64,000 nt of DNA, taken from assembly GCF_030150155.1 (NCBI RefSeq), contig NZ_JASLGR010000046.1:37744-101743 (forward strand), written 5' to 3'. The notes under the pieces were generated by a model that saw nothing but the letters and a program-made list of their open reading frames with translations, was not told where the DNA came from and searched no databases. This document shows, in pieces, positions 26,937 through 34,271 of this stretch (position 1 is its first letter; each line of letters opens with the position of its first letter). Source of the DNA: Nocardioides sp. Its GTDB lineage: Bacteria > Actinomycetota > Actinomycetes > Propionibacteriales > Nocardioidaceae. Position numbers and translations under genes: made by a program.

Positions 26937-28060
26937 TGCTGACCTTCGCAACCAAGGCCAAGGTGATGGCGTTCGTCGTGATCGCTGTCGCCACGATCAC
27001 CTTCCTCGCCATCCACTACGTCGGCCTCGACCGGTTCCTCGGCGGGTATCGCTTCACCGTCGACATGCCGGAGGCCGGTGGCCTCTTCACCAACTCCGAG
27101 GTCACCTATCGAGGGGTGCCGATCGGGCGCGTGGAGTCACTGACCGCCACGGCGGACGGAGCGCACGCCGTCGTACGGATCAAGCGCGGTGCACCGGTGA
27201 TGCCCGCCTCGGTGACGGCGCGGGTCGTCGACCGCTCCGCGATCGGTGAGCAGTACCTCGACCTCCGCGGTGACTCCACGGCCGGTGAGCACCTGGGGGA
27301 GGGCGACCACATCACGATGACTGCGGCCGACCTGCCGCCGGCGATGGACACGCTGTTGCGTAGCAGCCGGGACTTCGTCGCGTCGGTGCCGTCCGACGCG
27401 CTGAACACGGTGATCGACGAGACCTACGAGTTCACCCGCGGCAACGGGGCGAACCTCGCCCGGCTGGTCAACACCTCTGCCGAGTTCGCCCGCACCGCCG
27501 ACCGGAACTTCCTCGTCACCGCGAGTCTGATCGACAACTCCGGCAAGGTGCTGGCCACGCAGAAGGACGTCTCGTCGTCGTTCCAGAGCTTCAGCAAGAG
27601 CATCGACGAGGTCGCGCATGCGTTCAAGGACGAGGATGCCGACTGGCGTCGGCTGATCGAGTCGACACCGGCGACCGCCACGGAGCTGTCGAAGTTCTTC
27701 ACCACGGTCGGCCAGCCGCTGGGCCAGCTCATGACCAACCTGGTCTCCACCGCGACGGTCTTCGGCACGAACGCTGCCGGGGTCAAGGAGACGATGATCA
27801 TGCTGCCCGAGGGCCTGTCCATCACGTATGCCGTGCTGACCAGCAAGGGCATGCTGTCGGGCATCGAGCCGACCTTCTTCACCCCGTTGCCGTGCACCCA
27901 GGGCTACGAGGGCACGACCATGCACACCGGCCTGGAGACGTCGGGTAGCGGAATCTTCAACACGAAGGCCGGCTGCACGTCGAAGACCAACGTCCGCGGC
28001 CCGCAGTCGGTGCTGAAGTCCACGACGACGCTCAGCGACCTCCTGGGCGGCTCGAAGTGA
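26936..28060 (+). CDS. mceF: Mce family protein F, operon 1
   Basis: A 374-residue MceF-type protein with a membrane segment (about 9-28), MCE domain (FTNSEVTYRGVPIGRVESL and VDRSAIGEQYLDL) and helical region. A cysteine pair near the C-terminus (LPCTQGYEG, KAGCTSK) matches that of the operon 2 copy. ATG 26936 shares one base with the mceE stop. Confidence 0.9.
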   Translation: MLTFATKAKVMAFVVIAVATITFLAIHYVGLDRFLGGYRFTVDMPEAGGLFTNSEVTYRGVPIGRVESLTATADGAHAVVRIKRGAPVMPASVTARVVDRSAIGEQYLDLRGDSTAGEHLGEGDHITMTAADLPPAMDTLLRSSRDFVASVPSDALNTVIDETYEFTRGNGANLARLVNTSAEFARTADRNFLVTASLIDNSGKVLATQKDVSSSFQSFSKSIDEVAHAFKDEDADWRRLIESTPATATELSKFFTTVGQPLGQLMTNLVSTATVFGTNAAGVKETMIMLPEGLSITYAVLTSKGMLSGIEPTFFTPLPCTQGYEGTTMHTGLETSGSGIFNTKAGCTSKTNVRGPQSVLKSTTTLSDLLGGSK

Positions 28061-28563
28061 AGGCACGGCTGTTGGAGTGGGCCTGGGCGCTGCTGGCGAT
28101 CGCTGCGGTCGTGCTCGTGCTCGCCTACCTGTCGTGGCGGCAGGCCGACCACAGTCCGCAGCGGGCACGAGCCGAACTGCGCGACAGTGCCCTCGTCGAG
28201 GGAACCCAGGCGGTGGAGGTGATGAACTCGATGGACTACCGACATGTCGCGGACGGCTTCAAGGCCTGGCGTGACATCTCCACGGGCGTGCTGCATGACC
28301 AGCTCGCCACTGTCGGCGACGACGAGCAGCAGCTCGTCGCCGACCAGAAGAAGATCACCACCGGTCATGTCGTGCAGGCGGCGGTCACCGACCTCACCGA
28401 CTCCACGGCGACCCTGATCGCGGCGGTCGAGATCACGGTCAAGCCCGACGACGGTAAGACCGAGGCAACGGTGAAACGCAATCGGTTCTCCGCCGACCTG
28501 GTCCTGGTCAAGGGGCAATGGAAGGTCGAGAACCTCCAGCAGGTGGCGGTGACGACCTCATGA
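28057..28563 (+). CDS. Mce-associated membrane protein, first
   Basis: A 168-residue Mce-associated protein (Mas type): one membrane segment (about 7-27), then an NTF2-like region with the repeated family features VMNSMDYRHVADGFKAW and VKRNRFSADLVLVKGQWKV. Such proteins are thought to stabilise Mce complexes. GTG 28057 overlaps mceF by GTGA. The counterpart in operon 2 is 36922-37542. Confidence 0.85.
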   Translation: MKARLLEWAWALLAIAAVVLVLAYLSWRQADHSPQRARAELRDSALVEGTQAVEVMNSMDYRHVADGFKAWRDISTGVLHDQLATVGDDEQQLVADQKKITTGHVVQAAVTDLTDSTATLIAAVEITVKPDDGKTEATVKRNRFSADLVLVKGQWKVENLQQVAVTTS

Positions 28564-29090
28564 CCAGACTCGCGACGGCGATCGCGACAGTTCGATCCTG
28601 GCGCTGGGCGGCACTCGGCCTCACCCTCGCGATGCTGGTCCTCGCCGGCGTCCTCGGCTGGCAGGCACGGGTGCTGAACAACGACAGTGCCCTGCAGAAC
28701 CGCGCCATGCTCGATGTGAACAGCCAGGCCCGTCTGATCACGGCGGTCAGCAATGGACTGCGCTCGGTGCTCAGCTACAGCTACACGGAACCGGCGGCAA
28801 CGACGGCGGCCGCGAATGCCACTCTCTCGGGGCAGGCGCGGAAGCAGTTCGACACCCTCTTCGCCAGTCTCCAGCAGCGGGCACCGGGCCAGAAGCTCAC
28901 TCTCAGCGCCACGGTGCAGGTCGTCGGGGTCCAGGCCCTGACCAAGGACAAGGCCAGGGTCCTGGTCTTCCTCGACCAGGCCAGCACGCGGGCCAAGGAC
29001 GACCAGAAGACCGTGTCCGCGGCACAGCTGAGCATCACCGCAGAACGGAGGGCTCAGACCTGGGTGATCACCGGACTCACCCCCTTGTGA
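28560..29090 (+). CDS. Mce-associated membrane protein, second
   Basis: A 176-residue protein of the same Mas type as the preceding gene: a membrane segment (about 16-38), then LRSVLSYSYTEPA, ERAPGQ-like QRAPGQKLTLSATVQ and a closing WVITGLTPL. ATG 28560 overlaps the previous stop. It is the last gene of mce operon 1; the next gene converges nine bases away with no room for a hairpin. The counterpart in operon 2 is 36404-36925. Confidence 0.83.
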   Translation: MTRLATAIATVRSWRWAALGLTLAMLVLAGVLGWQARVLNNDSALQNRAMLDVNSQARLITAVSNGLRSVLSYSYTEPAATTAAANATLSGQARKQFDTLFASLQQRAPGQKLTLSATVQVVGVQALTKDKARVLVFLDQASTRAKDDQKTVSAAQLSITAERRAQTWVITGLTPL

Positions 29091-29099
29091 GGGACTCCC

Positions 29100-29552
29100 T
29101 CACGCACGCGGCTCGCAGATCACGACGGGGATCTCGCGGGCCGTTCGTGCTTGGTAGGAGGCATAGCCCTTGTACGCCGCCGTGATGGCCGGCCACAGCG
29201 CCTGCTTCTCCTCCGGCGACGCCGTACGAGCGTGCCACGGGGCCTCATGGCCCCGGATCGTCAGGTAGACGTCGGGGTTCGCGACGAGGTTCCGGTACCA
29301 GTCCGGATCCCGGTCGTCCCCGCCCTTGGAGGCCACCAGGACGACGAGCCCCGGCTTGGAGATGGGTGCGGTCAAGAGGACCGTACGCCGCTGCCCTGAC
29401 CGCCTCCCGACCGTGTGGAGCTCGACGGCCTGCATGCCGAACGCACTCTGGCCGAGGTGCCCGCGCGAGGCCATCAACACGGCACGGTGCCCGAGGTTGA
29501 GGGCCTTCATCACGTAGTCCCACGCTCGCCGACTGAGCGGGGAGGAGTTCAC
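29100..29552 (-). CDS. Ddn-type deazaflavin-dependent nitroreductase-family protein
   Basis: A 150-residue protein of the deazaflavin (F420)-dependent nitroreductase family. Seen features are VELHTVGRRSGQRRTVLLTA, GLVVLVASKGGDDRDPDWYRNL and ANPDVYLTIRG, the usual cofactor-binding strands. Family members reduce quinones, nitro compounds or other substrates with F420H2; some bind FMN or fatty acids. GTG 29552 is the start. It converges with mce operon 1 but carries its own promoter side. Confidence 0.85.
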   Translation of the reverse strand: MNSSPLSRRAWDYVMKALNLGHRAVLMASRGHLGQSAFGMQAVELHTVGRRSGQRRTVLLTAPISKPGLVVLVASKGGDDRDPDWYRNLVANPDVYLTIRGHEAPWHARTASPEEKQALWPAITAAYKGYASYQARTAREIPVVICEPRA

Positions 29553-29625
29553 GATTCACAGCCTACGACTGCTGGGCTGATGGGTCGCATGTAGCTGCTC
29601 CCGGGTGTCGACTCTCAGGCCAGAT

Positions 29626-29643
29626 TTGTTTCGCGCACGACAA
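29626..29643. promoter_or_regulatory. Weak copy of the shared operator
   Basis: TTGTTTCGCGCACGACAA keeps the TTGT-N10-ACAA frame but the inner bases are only partly symmetric. It lies 114 bases before the PucR-type gene at 29757. Confidence 0.25.
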
Positions 29644-29756
29644 CCTTTGGTCACAATTTGATAACGACGACGCCGATTTTGTCCGGCCTCTCCCATCAGG
29701 GCAGTGCGTCTGGCGTCCTAGTGGCACAGGGCAGGTTCGGGAAGGGAGACAAGCGG

Positions 29757-30923
29757 ATGAGCGTCGAACACGGGCAGGGCCGCATGAGGCACCCGCGGAG
29801 GGAGCACCCGCATGGGCATGTGCAACGTCCGCGGGAGACTGTTGTCGCCGAGCGCCTCCTGAATGATGCGTTGCTCGCCGATGATCCGTTGGCTGCTGAG
29901 CTTGCGCAGAGCGCCGTTGCGGCGTTCGCAGCGCACGGCGGAGATCCGGTGCTGGCGGCAGACGAAGTGGACCCGCTTGTCCGGCGGATCGGGGTTCGAT
30001 TCTGTCGCGAGCAGGCGGATTCGCAAGCCCTCAGACTCGCCTTCTTCTCCGTCGGCCGGACGGCGCACGAGGTCCTGGCCGCCACCATTCCGCCTGCACG
30101 GCGACTGCGAGCGAGGTCGCTCCACGACCGTGTCGCTGAGTTGGTCTCGCTCCTGGCGTCGCGTGCGGAGGCAGCCCTGGAACGAGAGCAGCGTCGCGGA
30201 GAAGTGTCGGAGGCCGACGGTGAGCCTGGAGCTCTTCGGCAGGCGCTCTTCGGACATGTGACCGAAGACAGCCTGGACATCCTCGCTGATGCTGACGGGA
30301 ATGCCAGTGAAGCCCTCCTGACCCCTCTGGTGGCGGTACGAGGAACACTGCCGGATCAGGCTCTTCGTGCCCGGGGATGCATCTCCGGGCTGGTTCCTTC
30401 CGAGGTGGCCGTCGCCGACATCACCGAGGTTGCGGCGACGCTCGCGGCCTCCGGCGTACAGGTGGTGGTGGGACTCCCGGCCCACGTGCGGGACTTCCCT
30501 GCGGCCGTTGATCTGGCCAGGAAGGCTGCCCGTCTGCTACGGAGCGGCAGGGTCGAGGACGGACGGACGGCCATTCCCTGTGTCGACCTTCTCGGGACCA
30601 TCTTGATGACGCCCGATCCCTTCATCTCAGAGGTGCTGAGCGCTCGTCGTCTTGCGCCCTTGTCGGGCCTGTCGGATTCCAAGCGGATCGTGCTTGGCAC
30701 GACCCTGCTGTTGTGGCTCGAGTCTGGCTTGCAGGTGGCTCAGCTCGCTACACGGATGCACGAGCCGCCACCGACGATGTACAGCCGGATTCATCGACTT
30801 CGGACCCTGTTCGGGAATGATCTCGACCGTCCTGATGCACGCTGCGAGATCATTGCTGCGCTCCGCCACTGCCTGCCGCAGTGGCGTGACACCGCCGCGA
30901 AGAAGCTGCGCCCTGGCCTCTGA
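29757..30923 (+). CDS. PucR-type helix-turn-helix regulator, divergent
   Basis: A 388-residue regulator related to the ones at 4635 and 47503 but more distant. The C-terminal helix-turn-helix lies in WLESGLQVAQLATRMHEPPP followed by MYSRIHRLRTLFGNDLDRP. The N-terminal region begins with a basic His/Arg-rich stretch. ATG 29757 is chosen for its ribosome site GAAGGGAGA (29741-29749); in-frame starts further upstream lack one. It converges with the secreted-protein gene at 30986 across a strong terminator. Target unknown; position suggests the secreted proteins or mce genes. Confidence 0.78.
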   Translation: MSVEHGQGRMRHPRREHPHGHVQRPRETVVAERLLNDALLADDPLAAELAQSAVAAFAAHGGDPVLAADEVDPLVRRIGVRFCREQADSQALRLAFFSVGRTAHEVLAATIPPARRLRARSLHDRVAELVSLLASRAEAALEREQRRGEVSEADGEPGALRQALFGHVTEDSLDILADADGNASEALLTPLVAVRGTLPDQALRARGCISGLVPSEVAVADITEVAATLAASGVQVVVGLPAHVRDFPAAVDLARKAARLLRSGRVEDGRTAIPCVDLLGTILMTPDPFISEVLSARRLAPLSGLSDSKRIVLGTTLLLWLESGLQVAQLATRMHEPPPTMYSRIHRLRTLFGNDLDRPDARCEIIAALRHCLPQWRDTAAKKLRPGL

Positions 30924-30933
30924 TCAACGAAAA

Positions 30934-30970
30934 ACGGGCGTGGAATCGATGATCGATTCCACGCCCGTTC
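30934..30970. terminator. Perfect bidirectional terminator with T-run
   Basis: Arms AACGGGCGTGGAATCGA (30934-30950) and TCGATTCCACGCCCGTT (30954-30970), 17 bp, three-base loop. The minus strand continues into TTTTT, a classical intrinsic terminator for the gene ending at 30986; the plus side serves the PucR-type gene. Confidence 0.9.
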
Positions 30971-30985
30971 GGCGTATCTGACGAC

Positions 30986-31588
30986 TCAGGCCACGAAGCG
31001 CCCGTTCGCAACGTCCAGGCTCACGCTGTTGTCGCTGCCCGGGACGAGCAGGTTGATCAGCCACGCCTGGAGTAGGCAGTTCTCGAAGTTACCGATCGTG
31101 TAGCTGCCCGTGAGATGGCCACCGTTGGTGATGTTGAAGGTGCTGCCAGCAGGGGTCGAAGCCGTGATGACGACCGGGTCCTTCGTCTGGCAGTGGCTTC
31201 CGACGATCATCGGGAGGCCTCCGACCTTCACGTCCGACAGGCGCAGGTAGTACGAGGCGGTCGTGTTGGCGAATCCGCGACCGATCACGCCGGTCAGCGG
31301 GGCGGCTTCGATGAAGTTCACCTTCGCGTCGATCGGGAGGAAGCCCGCAACGTAGAAGTGGGACTGCGCCGGGGCGATCGGCATGTGCCCGGTGAAGGTG
31401 TTCGTGGACGTGTCGTTGCTGATCGACAGCGTCGTCGGAGCGATGGTGATGTCGTTGTCCGTGTGGGTGACGTGGGACGTGCCGGAGACGTCGTACTCGA
31501 CATTGAGGGTGGCGGCGTGAGCTGCCGACTGCACGGCGCACAGGGCGAGCGAGGCGAAACCAACAGCGAGAGCGGAACGGAGTTTCAT
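30986..31588 (-). CDS. Secreted protein of unknown function
   Basis: A 200-residue secreted protein with a signal peptide (residues 1-25, ALCAVQSAAHA-ATL). The mature part is beta-rich, with two cysteines (GSHCQTKD, FENCLLQA) and a hydrophobic WLINLLVPG near the end that recalls the LINFL end of the six-cysteine family, though similarity is too low to call them related. ATG 31588 has the site GGAGAT. A terminator separates it from the upstream secreted-protein gene, so it probably has its own promoter in the 99-base gap. No named domain. Confidence 0.65.
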   Translation of the reverse strand: MKLRSALAVGFASLALCAVQSAAHAATLNVEYDVSGTSHVTHTDNDITIAPTTLSISNDTSTNTFTGHMPIAPAQSHFYVAGFLPIDAKVNFIEAAPLTGVIGRGFANTTASYYLRLSDVKVGGLPMIVGSHCQTKDPVVITASTPAGSTFNITNGGHLTGSYTIGNFENCLLQAWLINLLVPGSDNSVSLDVANGRFVA

Positions 31589-31647
31589 CGGGATCTCCAG
31601 TGGGTGATGTATGAGGTCAGATCGGATAGAACTGGGATGGCAGCACA

Positions 31648-31675
31648 GGGCCGCCACGTCGAAACGTGGCGGCCC
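31648..31675 (-). terminator. Perfect hairpin terminator
   Basis: Arms GGGCCGCCACGT (31648-31659) and ACGTGGCGGCCC (31664-31675), loop CGAA. It follows the secreted-protein gene ending at 31688. Confidence 0.85.
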
Positions 31676-31687
31676 CGCCGAGGTGAA

Positions 31688-32329
31688 TCAGCTGACCGTG
31701 ACTGCGCCAGCGGCAGCGGTGAGGACATACTTGGCGACGAAGTTCGCTGAGTCGCCGGCAACGACCTGGCCCGAGCAACCGGTGGCACTCGTGATTGCCA
31801 GGGTTCCACCTGCCGTGGTTGCCAGGGTTTGGGTGGAGTTGGTGAAGGTTCCAGGAATGGAGCCAGCAGCGACGAAACTGCACAGCGACGAATCCTCAAG
31901 ACCCGTCGACGGGTTGACAGCAATGACAGTTGCACTGATGTTGCCGACAGTGCCCGTGGTGACGCCGCTGGCTACGTTCGTGCCGTTCACCGTCCAGGTG
32001 CCGGACTGGTACACATGCATGGTCAGGCCCAGGGGGCCGATGCACGAGGTCCAGGTGGTGCTCGTGATGTCGGCGATCTTCCCGGCGGTGGGTGCACCGA
32101 GGTAGACCTTGCCAGCTGCCGTGCCCGAGCCGCAGCTCATGTTCACGTAGGGCGTGTAGAACGAGATCTGCGGCGAGGTGCCGGTGGTGGCGGCCGTGTA
32201 GGTCGTCGTGCCGGTGGAGGAGGAACCGGCAGTGACGTTGACCGGGGCGGCGGCGAACGCCGTTCCGGTAACAGCAAGGAGGGAAGCGGCGGCAGCGATG
32301 GGGGCTGCGACCTTGAAGCGAGACTTCAT
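31688..32329 (-). CDS. Secreted four-cysteine protein, divergent relative of the six-cysteine family
   Basis: A 213-residue secreted protein with a signal peptide (residues 1-27, VTGTAFAAAP). Mature part rich in Thr, Gly and Ser, with four cysteines. Two stretches align with the six-cysteine family: SCGSGTAAGKVYLGAPTAGK against TCTSASATGNVYPGAPVPTT, and SSLCSFVAAGSIPGTFTNST against GFCSFDLYSSTTGTPTTFTF. I infer distant homology. ATG 32329 has an AGGAG site. A perfect CRP-like site lies 29 bases upstream. Function unknown. Confidence 0.68.
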   Translation of the reverse strand: MKSRFKVAAPIAAAASLLAVTGTAFAAAPVNVTAGSSSTGTTTYTAATTGTSPQISFYTPYVNMSCGSGTAAGKVYLGAPTAGKIADITSTTWTSCIGPLGLTMHVYQSGTWTVNGTNVASGVTTGTVGNISATVIAVNPSTGLEDSSLCSFVAAGSIPGTFTNSTQTLATTAGGTLAITSATGCSGQVVAGDSANFVAKYVLTAAAGAVTVS

Positions 32330-32357
32330 GGACTGCTCCTGTACTAGATATCGTGGA

Positions 32358-32375
32358 CTGTGACGAGCGTCACAA
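32358..32375. promoter_or_regulatory. CRP-like palindrome
   Basis: TGTGACGAGCGTCACA (32359-32374) fits TGTGA-N6-TCACA exactly; arms are 7 bp. It lies about 30 bases before the minus-strand start at 32329. Confidence 0.5.
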
Positions 32376-33073
32376 AGAAGAGGTTGTCCGTTGGAATGAC
32401 CTCTTGACAAGGGGGATGGGTGAGATTCATGGAATCCACGATTTTCAAGGAGGGCGACAGGTAAGCCAGGATGCTCTTCATAATTTCTATGAATCGATCG
32501 AATGATGCGATCAAATGATGGACTGGGTGCGGTCGGTCGAGGTATCAAGGCGCCTTTCCTAGGGCGGATCGCCTGGATGCAGGAGGACAATGGCGCATTG
32601 TGTCATCTAGGTGCCGGATTCACTGCGACGACGTGCACGTTCACGGCACGGAGAGTGTCCGAACCTGTGTCAACGGCGGACGACGTGGGTCGGGTCCCAT
32701 TTCCTGAATGATCACAATGAATGATCAAACCGAAAAGCCGGGCACAACGTGGTCCAGAGAGTGCCGGCGTGAACCCAATCCTGATGGCTACAGGCGATTC
32801 ACGTGGTAGAAATTTGGTTACTGGTGCACGTTCATTGTTAGTATGCCAATGGTTCCGGCACCGCCAGGGGTAGTAGGAATCTCATCGGTCGAGTCATGGC
32901 TCAATCTCGTTCGGGACGTTCCCCAGTGGCTCGTGCTCGTAGAGCCTCTAGGGCTGCATGCGTCGTCGCAACGAGCTCGACATGCGTGGTTCGGTTCCCA
33001 TGATTTCTATGAACTGGGGCTTCCTTGAACTGATTCGGTGGCATCCGGCGACAATAGGTGCGAGAGTGGGTGG
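32376..33073. other. Gene-poor region with reduced GC (about 700 bases)
   Basis: No convincing gene. The sequence is clearly less GC-rich than the rest, as is the gene that follows. It contains a tandem direct repeat TGAATGATCA at 32705-32714 and 32718-32727 and two copies of ATTTCTATGA (near 32484 and 33003). Short open frames at 32502-32711 and 32843-33028 have no ribosome site and no recognisable product. Confidence 0.5.
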
Positions 33074-34102
33074 GTGAAGAAGCCTCTCCGCCTCCTGTCA
33101 TGCGCGCTGGCACTGGGACTCGCGGCTGCGGTGCCATCTGTGGTTCCGGGAGCGCAGGCCAAGGAGAGCAAGCGCTATCCCGGGCTGCCCCAGATCTACG
33201 CAAAGGACTACTCCGTTAGCGATACCGAGGCAGTTGCAACGTCGGTTGGGCTAGGTGAGTCTCTACGCGCAAGGCAGTATTTCCGGCTGCCAGTCACAAG
33301 TCTGCGGGCCATCTCCGGCACCGACGAGGAAGGCTGGGTCGATACCACCTGCACGCGGCAGCCGCCTTTTAGTAACCGGATGGACTTCGTGATCCCGGTG
33401 TGGGCTGCCGCTGGATCGAATGGGCACGGGCTCGGCTACTTCCCGGAATTGACGGTTCGTTCTGTCGCATTCGGGTCGATTCCGGTCGAGGTGCATCTAG
33501 AGATCTCTCAAACGATTCGCCCCGAAGATGGATTTCCTACCCCATTGATGGCCAGTACTAAGACGTATGTGGTCTGTTCCCTCGACACTATGCCGGCCGA
33601 GTATGTCGCTGAGTATGGGCGCCATGCTGATGGCATCTCAGATCAATTGAATAGTGATTCGAAATTGACTGGAGATGTGAATATCCGTGTTACCGCCCTT
33701 GCTGTCGATGGGGTATCGGTGCCCGTCGGAACTCATTGCTCAACAACAAAACCGGCTTCGTTGAATCTGTCTGCTGCAGATTGGTGGATGTCTGACGTAC
33801 CAAAGGCTGAACAACCATCCGGAGCCTGGAAGGCTCGAAAAAAATCGAAGTACTATCTAGCCACTGACGGCGGCCCGATGTCCGGAAATATATCAATTCC
33901 GTCATTTTCCGGCTGCGCCTCTGGCGCCGATGATGTTTCGGCGGTGATCACTTCCGCCGTCTCTGGCGCTGAAAATCCGGTGGAAATCTATCAATCCGTG
34001 ATTAATTCCGGGTCGATGTGCGACGCCTCCGGAAAGCGAGATGCCGCTACGATCTTGCGGTGTGCGGGCGCCGCCGATCCGTTTGAGTATCCCGCGAAGT
34101 GA
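33074..34102 (+). CDS. Secreted protein of unknown function, paralog of the one at 17337
   Basis: A 342-residue secreted protein. The signal peptide covers about residues 1-30 (ALGLAAAVPSVVPGAQA). It shares with the 17337 product the middle block VRSVAFGSIPVEVHLEISQ and the C-terminal block MSGNISIPSFSGC plus DDVSAVITSAVSGAENPVE. Base composition is noticeably AT-richer than neighbours (for example 33640-33700), which points to separate ancestry. GTG 33074 (codons VKKPLRLL) is chosen over GTG 33038 because it begins at the charged signal start and has GAGAGTGGG before it. An operator-like palindrome follows the gene, belonging to the next one. Confidence 0.68.
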   Translation: MKKPLRLLSCALALGLAAAVPSVVPGAQAKESKRYPGLPQIYAKDYSVSDTEAVATSVGLGESLRARQYFRLPVTSLRAISGTDEEGWVDTTCTRQPPFSNRMDFVIPVWAAAGSNGHGLGYFPELTVRSVAFGSIPVEVHLEISQTIRPEDGFPTPLMASTKTYVVCSLDTMPAEYVAEYGRHADGISDQLNSDSKLTGDVNIRVTALAVDGVSVPVGTHCSTTKPASLNLSAADWWMSDVPKAEQPSGAWKARKKSKYYLATDGGPMSGNISIPSFSGCASGADDVSAVITSAVSGAENPVEIYQSVINSGSMCDASGKRDAATILRCAGAADPFEYPAK

Positions 34103-34133
34103 GGATTCTTTGCTCGCGGGGACGCGTCGCTGC

Positions 34134-34151
34134 TTGTCACCTGGATAACAA
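34134..34151. promoter_or_regulatory. Palindromic operator candidate
   Basis: TTGTCACCTGGATAACAA, flanked by C and G that extend the symmetry. It is 121 bases before ATG 34272, the same spacing as at the RCC1-like genes at 11861 and 13139. Confidence 0.55.
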
Positions 34152-34271
34152 GTAAGGGTAACAGAACGGTAACTTCGAGTTGATCTCCAAGTGGATTTCT
34201 GTCGATTCACGTGATTGCGCCTAGCGTTCGAGGTCAGCCGCCTGGACGGTCTTACTGAAGAGGAGTCACAC

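Noticed and set aside
28057..29090. The two small genes after mceF as unrelated hypotheticals
   Set aside because: Both have clear counterparts at the same place in operon 2 and Mas-type features, so they belong to the Mce system.
32843..33028. Short open frame (61 residues) in the AT-richer gap
   Set aside because: No ribosome site, no recognisable product, in a region with generally random frames.
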